Positions 1-9,832 of a stretch of 64,000 nucleotides of DNA are shown here, in pieces. Numbering within the stretch: position 1 is the first letter of the stretch; each line of letters opens with the position of its first letter. The notes under the pieces are model-generated. The model was given only the letters and a program-made list of their open reading frames with translations, searched no databases and had not been told where the DNA came from. This DNA is from Paulinella micropora. Taxonomy: Eukaryota; Cercozoa; Imbricatea; Euglyphida; Paulinellidae. Location: contig WBZZ01003655.1 in assembly GCA_019918135.1 (NCBI GenBank), forward strand, positions 62,001 to 126,000. The letters run 5' to 3'. A program made the position numbers and the translations under genes.

Positions 1-299
1 AGGGGCATCTCGCCGCAGACCCCCCGACCCTGGCTTTATCCCCTTTCCCCTCCTTTCCCCTCCTTTCCCCCCCCCCCCCCCCCCGCCCCCCCGCCCCCGC
101 CCCTTTCTCTTTCCGTCCCCCACTCTTTGTGTGCAAACTTTTGAATAAAAAAAAGTTTTATTGAACTATGAACAGGTCAAACTGGAGAGAGGCTCCTGCC
201 TCCCCCCCTCGCCCCCTTTCGCACCAGAGCCCCAGTGTCGCCAAAATAGCAACTACTTTTGCACGCGAAAAAGGCAATGTTACCGGAAGCCCTGGATTG

Positions 300-835
300 T
301 CAAGTGTAAGACTTTGTCGAGCTTTTAATTAAAGAAATTCTCTTTTTTTGTACTCTCGCGGGGCGTGATATGGTCGAATTTCGGAAGTGATGTGGCTACA
401 AAAAGGCATTTCTGCCGGAAAAACCCGGAAGCACTGTCTTTTTTGGCCTTATCACGCGCACCCATGCAAAACAGTAAGATTTAGCGCCAAATGAACGGGC
501 CTCTCCGGCCTCTTTCCGCGGGGTAACATAAATAAAATGTTTTCCCGCGGAAAAAACCGCGCGCCAAAATTTTTTTGTTGCGCAAATAACAAATTTTTCA
601 TACCCCCCCCCCCCTTGGGGGGAAGGGAGGGGAGAGAGAAAGGGGGGGGGAGGGGCGCCCCCCTCCCCCTTCCCTTTCCCTTCCCCCTTCCCTTTCCCTT
701 CCCCCTTCCCTGTCCTTCCCCCCCCCTCCCCCGCCTTTCTCATACATTCCCTTGCGAACTGGACTTTTTCTCTTTCCCCTTTCTCGAATGAAATTTGTCG
801 CCAAATTGTCTGTGTGTGTTTTCCCCCCCTTAGAG
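300..835 (+). repeat. Dispersed ~550 bp repeat, copy 1
   Basis: The order of blocks is shared with 3085-3655 and 7000-7570. They are AGTGTAAGACTTTGTCGAGC, a TTTTAATTAAA box, a GATATGGTCGAA...CCGGAAAA inverted-repeat block, TTTCCGCGGGGT, GCGCGCCAAAATTTTTTTTG, a G-run/C-run island, CTCATACATTCCTTTGCGAA, and AAATTTGTCGCCAAATTGTC. It is non-coding and probably a composite mobile or amplified element. Confidence 0.8.
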
Positions 836-889
836 TTTTATTAAAAAAAACTTTTTTTGGCACTTTCCTAGCGCGCCCCTACCCTCTCT

Positions 890-2120
890 TTTCCCTCTCC
901 CGCTCCCTGTTCTCACACGAGGAACTAAGAGAATTCGTGCCCTTCCCCCTCCCCTGCCTCTTCCTTCTCCCTCTCTTAGCTCTCAGTGCCAAGTGTAGGA
1001 CCGTCAAGCTTTAATAAAAAAAATCACACATTCTTGGCGCCCCCCTCACCCTGCCCCTTCCCTCTCATAGTTCTCAGTGCCAATTAAAACTTTGTCAAGG
1101 ATTTTTTTTTATTCTTCTTTGTACATTCTTAGCGTGCCCCCCGCCCCTCCCCCTTCCCACTCCCGCTCCTAGTTTTCAGTGCCAAGTGTAATACTTTGTC
1201 GAGCTTTAATATTAAAAACAAATCGTGCTTCCTCCCTCCCCTGCCTCTTCCTTCTCCCTCTCCTAGTTTTCACCGTCAAGTGTATGACCCCTCTCCCTCT
1301 CTTAGTTCTCAGTGCCAAGATTAAAACTTTGTCAGGGATTTTTTTATTAATTTTTTTTTGTACATTCTTAGCGCGCCCCTGTCCTTCCCCTTGCCTCACC
1401 CGCCCCTATTTTCAGACGGGGAGGACTAAGACAATTCGTGCTTTTCCCTCCCCTGCCCCTTCCCTCTCCCTCTCCTAGTTCTCAGTGCCAAGTGTAAGAC
1501 CGTCGAGCTTTAATTCAGCGTACTCTTTTTCGCACTTTCTTGGCCCCCCCCCCTTGCTCCTTCCCTCTACCCCCCCCCCCCTGAGCCCGGGGGGCTCAAA
1601 GAGCAGGGGGCAGAACTGAAAAAAAACTAAGAATATGCCACTGAGCCGATGCCGGGGCGCCCCCCTCTCTTCCCTTCTCCCTTGTAGAGACTTTTTTCAT
1701 TACATTTTTTTTGTACTTTCTTGGCTTCTCCCTGCCCCTTCCCTCTCCCGCTCCCTGTTCTCAGACGAGGGGAAGGGCAAAGACAGATCGTGCTTTCCCC
1801 CTCACCTGCCTCTTCCCTCTCTCTCTCCCCTAGTCCCCAGTGCCAAGTGTAAGACTTTGTCGAGCTTTAATATAAAAAGTGTACACTTTCTTGCTGCGCC
1901 CCCCCCCTCCCCCATCCCTCTCCCTCTCCTAGTTCTCAGTACCAAGTGTAAGACTTTGTCGAGTTTTATTTAGAAACACTTTTTTGTGCACTTTCATGGC
2001 GCCCCACTCCCATGCTTCTTCCCTCTCCCTCCTAGTTTTCAGTGCCAAGTGTAAGACCGTTGAGCTTTAATAAAAAGAAAATTCGCACATTCTTGGCGCG
2101 CCCTCCCTCCCCTCTCTCCT
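890..2120 (+). repeat. Tandem array of CT-rich / TTTAATAAA units
   Basis: About ten degenerate units of roughly 100-250 bp. Each has a C/T-rich run, a core close to CTCAGTGCCAAGTGTAAGAC followed by TTTGTCGAGCTTTAATAAAA, and then a short TTCTTGGCGCGCCCC-like segment. No ORF in it looks like a real protein; open frames here are Pro/Leu/Ser-rich products of the C/T tracts. The unit resembles a gene 3' end joined to the next gene's C-rich 5' element with no gene between. Similar units occur at 4800-5540 and singly, in either orientation, at about 6155, 6535 and 49175. Confidence 0.8.
1577..1660 (+). repeat. GAGCCCGGGGGGCTC repeat, copy A
   Basis: A segment of about 85 bp starting at the palindrome GAGCCCGGGGGGCTC and running into AAAGAGCAGGGGGCAGAACT, then an A-run and ATGCCAC. 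It is nearly duplicated at 2162-2245. A related palindrome lies at 6315-6340 and a relic at about 62262. Non-coding. Confidence 0.6.
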
Positions 2121-2161
2121 TTAAATTTGTCTTGTGCCTCCCCTCCCCTCTACTCCCCCCT

Positions 2162-2245
2162 CCCCTGAGCCCGGGGGGCTCAAAGAGCAGGGGGCAGAAC
2201 TTAAAAAAAAAGAAGATGCCACAGAGCCCATACCAGGGCGCGCTC
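2162..2245 (+). repeat. GAGCCCGGGGGGCTC repeat, copy B
   Basis: Second near-identical copy of the 1577-1660 segment, about 585 bp downstream and about 150 bp upstream of the coiled-coil gene start at 2396. Confidence 0.6.
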
Positions 2246-2280
2246 CCCTCCCTCCCCCATTTTTCATGCCCGGGTTTGCA

Positions 2281-2295
2281 GGGGGGGGCGCCCCC
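2281..2295. promoter_or_regulatory. G-run/GCGC/C-run hairpin
   Basis: Eight G followed by CGCCCCC can fold as an almost loopless GC hairpin. It sits about 100 bp upstream of the ATG at 2396. Similar elements precede most genes in the window. Confidence 0.5.
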
Positions 2296-2370
2296 ACCCT
2301 TTTCCCACCCTCCCGCCATTAGTCTTGTCCAAAGAGAAACCTATTCTCAAGGTTGTCCAACTTTTGTGCT

Positions 2371-2380
2371 TATATATTTA
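2371..2380 (+). promoter_or_regulatory. TATA-like box
   Basis: TATATATTTA lies 16 bp upstream of the ATG at 2396, in otherwise GC-rich sequence. A promoter role is inferred from position only. Confidence 0.4.
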
Positions 2381-2395
2381 GGTGCGGGGTGCAAC

Positions 2396-3043
2396 ATGGA
2401 CGAGACCTGTTCCAAGGGCGAACTATTCGCTGCCCTTGACATGAATGTTCTTACCAAGGTTCCGGGTACCGGAGAGCACATGTTTGAGCTGCAAGGCAAG
2501 GCAATAAAGGCGACGGTTGAGGAAGATGGCTCGCTGCATTTGCAGCACAGGTTTCTTTGGGACAACTTGAGTTTGCAAGCTCAGTCCGAGCGGGAGAGGC
2601 GCTCCCTGGAACTCCAGAAACGCCACGAGGATTTGACCCTTGTGCAAAAGGAGTTGCAAGTGCTCGAACTAAAGCTTCGCCAGGGTCCTGCAGAAGATGA
2701 GCCGGAGTCTCCAGATCGAGAGCTAGGCCAGGAGTTGATAAGACTACATCGGATTATTGGCGATCATGCTAGGCAGATTTCGCTCTTGGAGCAAAAGCAA
2801 GAACTCGAGGTCAAGTATACTGAAATCACCGAGACTACAAGCTTCAGGCTCCCGCCCGGTCTGATTGTGCGCGTGCCTGCCTTGTTCTCGCCGGGGCCGC
2901 TTCTTTGGTGCCCTTTGCAAAAAGCGATCGTAACCTGTGAATCTCGAAGCAAAGTGTCCAAAGCCAGCACCAACCCACTAGTTCGGGCCGAAGGGGGAGC
3001 GCAGGCTATTGCCACGACGCCAAACAGAACTACAGCACACTAG
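2396..3043 (+). CDS. Coiled-coil protein of unknown function
   Basis: A 215-residue protein whose function I do not recognise. The open frame extends upstream through Pro-rich, C-tract-derived sequence. I chose the ATG at 2396 because the normal-looking protein starts there and a TATA-like box (2371-2380) and a G/C hairpin (2281-2295) precede it. Residues about 60-150 are rich in Glu, Gln, Arg and Leu with heptad-like spacing (for example LVQKELQVLELKLRQ), so a long coiled coil is likely. The C-terminal third is proline-containing and not helical. There is no signal peptide or membrane segment. A TTTTAATTTAAA box follows about 65 bp after the stop, inside repeat copy 2. It is the only intact gene in the first 7.7 kb. 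Confidence 0.6.
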   Translation: MDETCSKGELFAALDMNVLTKVPGTGEHMFELQGKAIKATVEEDGSLHLQHRFLWDNLSLQAQSERERRSLELQKRHEDLTLVQKELQVLELKLRQGPAEDEPESPDRELGQELIRLHRIIGDHARQISLLEQKQELEVKYTEITETTSFRLPPGLIVRVPALFSPGPLLWCPLQKAIVTCESRSKVSKASTNPLVRAEGGAQAIATTPNRTTAH

Positions 3044-3084
3044 CTCTCTGCCATCTCCTCTATTCCCTCTCCTAGTTTTAAGTG

Positions 3085-3655
3085 CCAAGTGTAATACTGT
3101 GTCGAGCTTTTAATTTAAAAAATTTCTCTTTTTTTGTACTCAGTCTCGCGCGGGGCGTGATATGCCCGAATTTCGGAAGTGATATGGTTAGAAAAGGCAT
3201 TTCTGCCGGATAAACTCGGAAGCACTGCCTTTTCCGGCCGTATCACACCCGTGCAAAGCAGCAAAGATTTAGCGCCAAATGAACGGGCCGCTCCGGTCTC
3301 TTTCCGCGGGGTTTTAGCGGTTGTTTTCCCGTGGAAAAAAACGCGCGCCAATTTTTTTTTGGTTGCGCAAATGACAAGTTTTTCATGCCCCCCCCCCCCC
3401 CCCTTTCGAGGGGAAGAGGGGGCGGGACGAGAAGGGGGAGCGGGACGAGAAGGGGGAAGGGGGAGAGACGGGGGAAGGGGAAGGCAAGGGGGGCACCCCC
3501 CCCCCCTCTCTCCCCTCTCCCCGTTCTTCCCCTTCCCCCCCCCCCCCTCCCCCCGCCTTTCTCATACATTCCTTTGTGAACTGGGCTTTTTCTCTTTCCC
3601 CTTTTTCGAATGAAATTTGTCGCCAAATTGTCTGTGTGCGTTTCCACGGAAAAAC
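3085..3655 (+). repeat. Dispersed ~550 bp repeat, copy 2
   Basis: This has the same ordered blocks as copy 1, with a longer G/C island at about 3396-3555. It lies directly after the 2396-3043 gene, whose 3' box TTTTAATTTAAA at about 3108 forms the start of the element. No coding potential is seen. Confidence 0.8.
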
Positions 3656-3954
3656 TGCCGGCACCCCTTTTCTTAGAACGTGTCGGCCGGCTGGTCTATG
3701 TACGCCCTGGTTCTCGTCTAAAACCCCCACCCGCTTGCGTGGGCTGGAAAGGGGTTATGGGAAGGAGAAGGCTACCCCCAAGAATTGTTATTAAGATTTC
3801 AATCCAACTTTGTCTAGACTAAGAGAATTAACATTTCAGTTCTTTTTTGCTCAACGCTTTCCCCTCGATTATTCTTTTTTGTTCATCCGAGCAATGCAAG
3901 CCCAACCAGGCGCTGCTGTTGTCGTTGACAATTTCCATGAGTTATCCCCCTCCG

Positions 3955-4125
3955 CCTGGTCTGCTCCTTTGCCTTGACGCTTAGCCAAATCCATGGGCCC
4001 GTGCCCCCCGCCATTTCGGCGGAGTGGGCGGCCCCCAGCAACCTGACGTGCCTTTGCAGGCCTCCCGTCGCCAGGCAGTCGCTCTTCGACACCCTCGGAG
4101 CCAGCTGCTTGCCGATCTCTGGTAG
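3955..4125 (+). pseudogene. F-box/LRR gene fragment
   Basis: In one frame this reads HGPVPPAISAEWAAPSNLTC and then PPVARQSLFDTLGAS. That closely matches the segment after the F-box in the intact gene at 7776 (HGPVPPSIWAEWPALSNLTC, PPVARQSLFDTLGAS). Neither the upstream F-box nor the downstream LRRs are present, so this is a broken duplicate of the 7776 family, embedded in repeats. Confidence 0.7.
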
Positions 4126-4379
4126 CTCCCCAAAGCTTGGCTGGATTGTGGCAGCCCGCACAGCTAGGCTAGGCACGTTGCAATTGCCCGCGTCCGCTGC
4201 CGCCACACACGCGGAAACACAAGCCGACATGCACGCTGGGGTCGCCCGAGGGCTTAGCTCTGTCGTGGAGGAGTCCGGATCGGTCTGCACGGCGCTGCCA
4301 GTCAGTCAGTCGGGCTGCCGCTCTTCGAGAAGGTGATAGACCGCGTTTGCTGTCCTAGGATGTTGTAGAGCCCGTTGGG

Positions 4380-4740
4380 CTAACAGCGGCTGGACTCAAC
4401 AACGGCGTGGGGGCTCGCGCTCTCAGAACAGGTGTAATTGGCAGCTGTCTCGGCTGCAAAACTAATACATCAGTCATGTACTTTCGTCGATCAACACGCA
4501 CTGTGCGCCCGTTTGATATGTCTTCGGCAAGCGTTCCCACTTTTGCAACGAGGAAGACCAGGCGTCCGAGGCTTGGATCGCAAAGTCATCTATGTAGGTC
4601 GGTGTCGTATATGTACATCAGGATCAAAGAGCAGGGCCCGGACTTCATACACGTCGGGATTGGCTAGGTTATCTTAGTAACCAGAACGGCTGGTCCAGGC
4701 GTTGGGAGGCACGCAGGTGAAAGCCACCAGGTTGGACAGG
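4380..4740 (-). pseudogene. Decayed coding remnant, minus strand
   Basis: Read on the minus strand from about 4730, a protein-like segment appears (NLVAFTCVPPNAW, then after one stop DNLANPDVYEVRALLFDPDV). Other frames give SDAWSSSLQKWERLPKTY and TDVLVLQPRQLPITPVLRA. Stops and frame changes break it up. I do not recognise the family. Composition is normal, unlike the surrounding C/T repeats, so a dead gene is more likely than chance. Confidence 0.35.
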
Positions 4741-4799
4741 GACCAAAATAAAAATAAAATTTGTTAAAAAAAATGATCTAGGCTGTTTCTTGACCGCAC

Positions 4800-5540
4800 C
4801 CCCCGCCGACTCCCTTTCCTAGTTTTCAATGCCAAGTGTAAGACTTTGTTGAGTTTTATTTAAAAAAACTTTTTTTTTGCATTTTCTTGGCGCCCTACCC
4901 TCCTCTCCCTCTCTTAGTTCTCAGTGCCAAAGATTAAAGTTTGTCAGGGATCTTTTTCATACATTCTCAGCGCGCCCCTGCCCTCCCCTGCCCCTTCTCT
5001 TTCTCATCTTCCCTCTCCCCGCTGCTCGTTCTCTGATGGGTGCATGAAAGGGTCATGCTCCTCCTCCCCCGCCTTCGCTCCCTCCTCTATTAGTTCTCAG
5101 ACGAGGGGTCCAGCTAATTACGTAGATGGGAGGCAAAGACAGATCGTGATCCCCCCTCCTTTGCCCCTTCTCTCTCCCTCTCCTAGTTATCATCGCCAAG
5201 TGTAAGACCGTCGAGCTTTAATTCAGCGTATTCTTTTTCACACTTTCTTGGCGCCCTCCCCCCTCCCCCTGCTCCTTCTCTCTCCCACTCCCTGTTCTCA
5301 GCGCCAAGTGTAAGACTTTGTCGAGTTTTATTTAAAAAAACTTTTTTGTGCACTTTCTTGGCGCGCCCTGCCTTCCCCCTCTCCCGCCCCCTGTTCTCCG
5401 ACGGGAAGTACTAAGACAATTCGTGCTTCCCACTCCCTGCCCTTTCCCTCTCCCTCTCTTAGTTTTCAGTGCCAAAGATTAAAGTTTGTCAGTGATTTTT
5501 TTTTGTACATTCTTAGCGCGCCCCTGCCCTCTCTTTTCCC
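4800..5540 (+). repeat. Second tandem array of CT-rich / TTTAATAAA units
   Basis: Five or six units of the same kind as in 890-2120 (cores near 4825, 4920, 5185, 5295 and 5460), alternating CT-rich runs with GCCAAGTGTAAGACTTTGTC and T/A boxes. It contains no gene. Confidence 0.75.
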
Positions 5541-5544
5541 TCTC

Positions 5545-6009
5545 CCTCTAGTCTTTCCTGCTGCTCAGGGCGTGGTGCAGCTCTTCTTTTTGACTCGTGA
5601 CAGGCATGGGGCCGACGGCTGGTTGCGGCTGGAACTGAGTCGCGAGCCTGCGGGTGTGCTGCGCGGTAGCGCCTTCGTGTTGGGCGCCGGGTACTTCGAG
5701 CTTGCTTTGCCGAGCACGGCAGGCGAGCGTGCGCAGGAGGCCTACCGCACAATCAAGACGGACACGAATGCGCTGCGAGTCTGCGCGGACCTGTCGGCTA
5801 TCCTGCAAATCTATCAAGTACCTGAGGCAGAGCTGAAGGCCAACGACGTGGAGCTGTCGAAATACCACCGCGCTACAGTTCGCCTGATCGGAGCCTGTGT
5901 CCACATCGACATCGAGGGTCTGCGTATTGCCAGGCCTGACAGTAGAGTGTTATGCTGCCACACTGGGCCTGGCCGGCGGAGGAAGCTGAGGCTCCCGTGG
6001 AGGCAGTAG
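5545..6009 (+). pseudogene. Gene fragment lacking a start
   Basis: An open frame of about 150 residues with normal protein composition (for example DGWLRLELSREPAG, QEAYRTIKTDTNALRVCADL, SKYHRATVRLIGACVHIDIE). It has no in-frame ATG, and its upstream side runs straight into the CT repeat array. It is probably the 3' part of a gene cut off by repeat insertion or recombination. I do not recognise the family. The last ~25 residues are Arg-rich and may be a frame slip. Confidence 0.4.
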
Positions 6010-6394
6010 CCGTCGACATACGGGAGGAACGCCCACGTTCGCAATATGTAACTACAGGCAAGCTGGTTTTTAGTCTGCCAGTACCCAAAGAAAGGTATTG
6101 ATCTGAGAATGGGGAGGGGGGGGAGGCAGGGGCGCGCCAAGAAAGTGTAAAATACGCTGAATTAAAGCTCGACAAAGTCGTACACTTGGCATTGAAAACT
6201 AGGAGATTGAGAGGGACGGGGATGGGGAGGGGGGGGGCTTAGTGGAGGCGTTTCATGTATTTATTTATTTTTGTGGCTTCTGCGCCCTTCCCCTCCCCCC
6301 TTCCCCGGTTCTTTGAGCCCCCCGGGCTCAGGGGGCTCAGGTGGAAAGAAGAAAAAAAAAGAGGGGGGGGGTGCCCCCCCCCCTCCCCCCCCCC

Positions 6395-6500
6395 CCTTTC
6401 AATCCGATCTGGACCGAGCAGGTTTCTACGCCCTGCTGCACGAACCCACCCAGGGCCACTGGCTCACTTTCGATTTTGTCTTGCTGCTGCCCCCGTGAGA
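6395..6500 (+). pseudogene. Fragment related to the 63 kb gene
   Basis: A short frame reads SDLDRAGFYALLHEPTQGHW and then LTFDFVLLLPP. This resembles the 63.5 kb gene around TTVWFSFEFLLDVPP, with the same spacing of the F-x-F-x-LL-x-PP core. G/C islands and a minus-oriented GAATTAAAGCTCGAC unit flank it. Confidence 0.4.
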
Positions 6501-6990
6501 AGGGAGGGCGCGCCAAGAAAGTGCGAAAAAGAACACGCTGAATTAAAGCTCGACGGTCTTACACTTGGCACTGAGAGCTAGGAGCGGGAAGGGGGGGACC
6601 AAGTGGCCCAGCTATGGGTCCAAACAGGCCCGATCATGCCGAGCCAGCTCGTTGGGGCGTACAGAATCTCTCTGCCGGCCTTGTCGTTGCTCCTGTGCCC
6701 CGTCCTGAAGGCGCCCCAAACCAAAGGCAGGGAGGCGTTGCTGCTGAAGGGAGATGAGGGCCATGTCCGGCGAGGTCAACCCTGCCCAGCTAGCAGCCGA
6801 TGCCCTGTGCGACCTCCCGTGCAGCCTAGCGGCGGGGGTTAAGCCTAAGCCTGCCCCCAGCGCTAGTCCACCGCCTTTTTGTCCTAGATAATCCTACTAG
6901 TCTGTGTCATTGTGGAGAGTATGGATCCGCCTTGCGGTTTCGGCCTGACGCCCGCCCGGGTGAAGGGGGGCGCTCCCAGGCAGGTGTCTC
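6501..6990. other. Intergenic stretch without a clear gene
   Basis: It contains one minus-oriented repeat core at about 6535-6580 and then normal-composition sequence. The frame from the ATG at about 6762 (SGEVNPAQLAADALCDLPCS) is short and has no match to anything in the window. I see no supportable gene. Confidence 0.5.
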
Positions 6991-6999
6991 AAGGGTCTG

Positions 7000-7570
7000 A
7001 GTGTAAGACTTTGTCAAGCTTTTTAATTAAAAGAATTCTTTTTTTTGTACTCTCTTGCCCCAGGGCATGATATAGTCGAATTTTGGACGTGATATAGCTA
7101 AAAGAGGCAGTTCCGTCGGAAAACTCGGAAGGCATTGCCCTTTTTGACCGTATCACGTGCCCATGCACAACAGCAAGATTTTGCGCCAAATTTGGCTGGG
7201 GCCGCCCCGGCCTCATTCCGCGGGTTAACATATTTCAAATGTTTTCCCGCGGAAAAAAACCGCGCACTATTTTTTTTGCGCAAATAACAAGTCCCCCCCC
7301 CCCCCCGAAGAGGGAGTGGGGAGACAAGGGGGAGCGGGGAGACAAGGGGGAGCGGGGGAGAGAAAAGGGGAAGGGGAAGAGAAGGGGAGGGGGCGCCCCA
7401 TCCCCCCCCCCTCTTTCTCTCCCCTTCTCTTCCCCTCCCCCCCCCCTCCCCCCCCCCCTTTCCCCTGCGCCTTTCTCATACATTCCTTTGCGAACTGGAC
7501 TTTTTCTCTTTCCCGTTTCTCGAATTAAATTTGTCGCCAAATTGTCTTGTGCATGTTTCCCCGGAAAACC
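7000..7570 (+). repeat. Dispersed ~550 bp repeat, copy 3
   Basis: This is the third copy with the same block order, lying just upstream of the F-box/LRR gene at 7776. The G/C island at about 7287-7470 differs in length from the other copies, as expected for unstable homopolymers. Confidence 0.8.
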
Positions 7571-7683
7571 TGCCCCAAAGTCACTCGTGGTTCCTTCCTT
7601 TCGGCTGTATCGACGGCCACGTGGTGGCTGGGTCACCGTGGAGGGACAAAAGGGGGGGGGGCGCCCCTCTCCCTTTTCTTGTA

Positions 7684-7706
7684 GGGGGGGGGCACCCCCC
7701 CCCCCC
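7684..7706. promoter_or_regulatory. G-run/CAC/C-run hairpin upstream of F-box gene
   Basis: About nine G, then CA, then about twelve C, 70 bp before the ATG at 7776. A second, GCGC-centred hairpin lies at about 7652-7668. The role in transcription is inferred from its repeated position upstream of genes. Confidence 0.5.
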
Positions 7707-7775
7707 AACCTTGTAGTCTCGCAAACTTGAGCCGTTGCAGGCTGGCAGAAACAGGCGTGCTTCACTAGCTACAGA

Positions 7776-9338
7776 ATGAACTGCGGGCGCGGCAGGGCCA
7801 GAGATCCGCCACTAGTAGGCCCAACCCGTGCCCGCAAACGACCCCGCTTGGACCTTAGCAGCAGCACCACCACCCCCGCGCCGGCGCCGCGGCCGCCCCG
7901 GGGACTGGACTTTAAGCGCCTGCCACAGGACGTGTTCGGCCTGGTCTGCTCCTTCGTGGCTGACAATCCGCTGTGGCTGTTTGCTATGTGGGCACGTGTG
8001 TGCCGCGGCGGCCCCTGTGCGCGACCCCGCCCGAGCCCCTTTGCTCTGACGCTCGGCCATATCCACGGGCCCGTGCCCCCCTCCATTTGGGCGGAGTGGC
8101 CGGCCCTCAGCAACCTGACGTGTCACTACCCTCCCGTCGCCAGGCAGTCGCTCTTCGATACCCTTGGAGCTAGCGGGATCTGTGTGCGGTCCCTCTCGCT
8201 GCTGGGACTACAGTCTGCTAGGGGGGAAGAGCTCCCACGGCTGGCCAATATACGTGGTCTGGAACATTTGTCGGTGGCGGCGTGCCAGGACGCCGGCGAG
8301 GCCGAGCTGCTCGGCCTGCCCCAGCTCCGGGCGCTGCGCGGCTTGGAGATCTACGGCTGCCCGAGACTGACTGACGCGGTGCTGACCGCCTTGTCCAAGC
8401 TACGTAATCTGCGGTGGCTGGGCCTGCGCTGGTGCGAGGGCTTCAGCGCACACAGGCTCGGCCGGCTAGTGCGGGCTCTGCCCGGCCTGCAAAGGCTGGA
8501 CCTCGATGGCTGCCCGTCAGTCACGGACGAAGCTCTGGCGCACCTGACGGAGCTCCCCGGGCTGCAGCGCCTAAGCTTGGCGGGGTGCACGGGCTGGACC
8601 GGCGCCGGTCTCGCCGCCTTGTCGGGGCTGTGCCGGCTGCGGCATCTGGACCTGGGAGATTGTGCACAACTGGCCGACGGGGGACTGACGCACCTGTCGG
8701 GGCTGCGCCGAATGCGCAGCCTGAGCCTCCGGGATTGCCACCAACTGACGTACCGTGGCTTAGCTCGCTTGGTGGGGCTGGCTGAACTGCGGTGCGTAGA
8801 CCTGGGCGGTTGTACGGGCTTGGACGATGGGGCCCTGTCGTGGCTGGCGGGCCTGCCGGTCCTGCGCAGCCTGGTGCTGCGTGGCTGCCGCGGGCTCACA
8901 ACCGCCGGGCTGGCGAAACGCCTGCCCGCGCTGCAGAACCTGCGGCGACTAGACCTGAGCCATTGTGCCCAGCTTACCGACTCCGTGGCGGTCGGGCTCG
9001 CGGGCCTCCGACGGTTGCACAGCCTGGACCTAAGTCGTAACGCGTGGTTCTCGGACGCGGGCGCCGCGCACGTGGCGGGGCTGAGACGCCTGCGTTGCCT
9101 GCGAGTTACGCACTGCCAGCTCACCGACTGCGGGCTCGCCTCCCTGGCGGCGGCCCTCCCCGAGCTAACGGACCTGTGCCTCCAGAGCTGCGCGAAGCTC
9201 ACCACGGCGGGGGTTGTGTCTCTGCTTAGCCGCCCGCAATTGCGCAAGGTTGATCTGGGCTTTTGCTACGCCCTGGACCCTAACTCCGCCCTCTTCCGCA
9301 ACACGCGCCCGGGCGGGCAGTGCGTGATGTTCATTTGA
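7776..9338 (+). CDS. F-box / leucine-rich-repeat protein
   Basis: A 520-residue protein. After a basic, Pro-rich N-terminus (KRPRLDL), residues about 45-80 form an F-box (FKRLPQDVFGLVCSFVADN, then WARVCR). Residues about 165-505 contain roughly 12 LRRs of the cysteine-containing type (L..L..LDL..C..LTD.GL; for example RLDLSHCAQLTDSVAVGLAG). This is the FBXL/AMN1 arrangement: F-boxes bind Skp1 of SCF ubiquitin ligases and the LRRs select substrates. The likely role is redirecting host ubiquitylation. A long antisense ORF (8351-9247) is a shadow. A fragment of a sister copy lies at 3955-4125. The ATG is the first after the G/C hairpin at 7684-7706. Confidence 0.9.
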   Translation: MNCGRGRARDPPLVGPTRARKRPRLDLSSSTTTPAPAPRPPRGLDFKRLPQDVFGLVCSFVADNPLWLFAMWARVCRGGPCARPRPSPFALTLGHIHGPVPPSIWAEWPALSNLTCHYPPVARQSLFDTLGASGICVRSLSLLGLQSARGEELPRLANIRGLEHLSVAACQDAGEAELLGLPQLRALRGLEIYGCPRLTDAVLTALSKLRNLRWLGLRWCEGFSAHRLGRLVRALPGLQRLDLDGCPSVTDEALAHLTELPGLQRLSLAGCTGWTGAGLAALSGLCRLRHLDLGDCAQLADGGLTHLSGLRRMRSLSLRDCHQLTYRGLARLVGLAELRCVDLGGCTGLDDGALSWLAGLPVLRSLVLRGCRGLTTAGLAKRLPALQNLRRLDLSHCAQLTDSVAVGLAGLRRLHSLDLSRNAWFSDAGAAHVAGLRRLRCLRVTHCQLTDCGLASLAAALPELTDLCLQSCAKLTTAGVVSLLSRPQLRKVDLGFCYALDPNSALFRNTRPGGQCVMFI

Positions 9339-9832
9339 CCGAAACCCACGGGGGCTCTTGTGCTCTTTTATTTCTTCTATGTTTGGCCTAGTCCGGTTTT
9401 TTTGATGAAACTCTGGTTGGCAGGGGTAATTTACTTGGCCGCCTGAGCTTTAAAAAAAAAGAAATATTATTTATTCATTTTCCATTTTCTTTCTTTGCCG
9501 GCCAGGAAAAACCCCGGGCGGCCGGGGAGGAAATGTCCGCTCCTGCTGGGGATAGTCTTTTTTTCCGTGCCCAGGTCGTCTAGCTTGGCTGGGTCTCGGT
9601 TGTAAGCCTTACCACTTTCCTCGGGCGCCCTGGGCGCCCCCCGCCTAATAGCGCCAGCAGCAGCAGCAGCGGTCGGATCAACTTAGCCCAGTTGCCATCG
9701 AGGGAGGCGCTACAGACAGGACAAGCTCTCGCCCTTGGACCCATGCTACGGATGAGAGGACCAGGAAGAGCTGGAAAGTTCTTGTTCAGCCCGAGCCTGG
9801 GCTTTAAGCCGTCTACTTAATAGCTAAACCTC
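9339..9832. other. Intergenic, no gene seen
   Basis: This holds an A-run/T-rich stretch (about 9450-9490) that may be the 3' end of the F-box gene, then GC-rich sequence with a short CAG/AGC run at about 9656-9675. No supportable ORF was found. Confidence 0.5.

Noticed and set aside
396..863. Long Gly/Lys/Glu-rich or Pro-rich ORFs across G-run/C-run islands (also at 3179-3647 and 7235-7765)
   Set aside because: Low-complexity translation of homopolymers inside the dispersed repeats; the ORF differs between copies of the same repeat.
890..2120. CRISPR-like appearance of regularly spaced repeats
   Set aside because: Units vary in length, the 'spacers' are all CT-rich and similar, there are no cas genes, and the window is eukaryotic or viral.
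4407..4677. Overlapping plus-strand ORFs at 4.4-4.7 kb
   Set aside because: The more protein-like reading is on the minus strand (decayed remnant); the plus frames look like shadows.
8351..9247. 298-residue antisense ORF opposite the F-box/LRR gene
   Set aside because: Arg/Ser-rich shadow of a GC-rich repeat gene; no start context, no domain.
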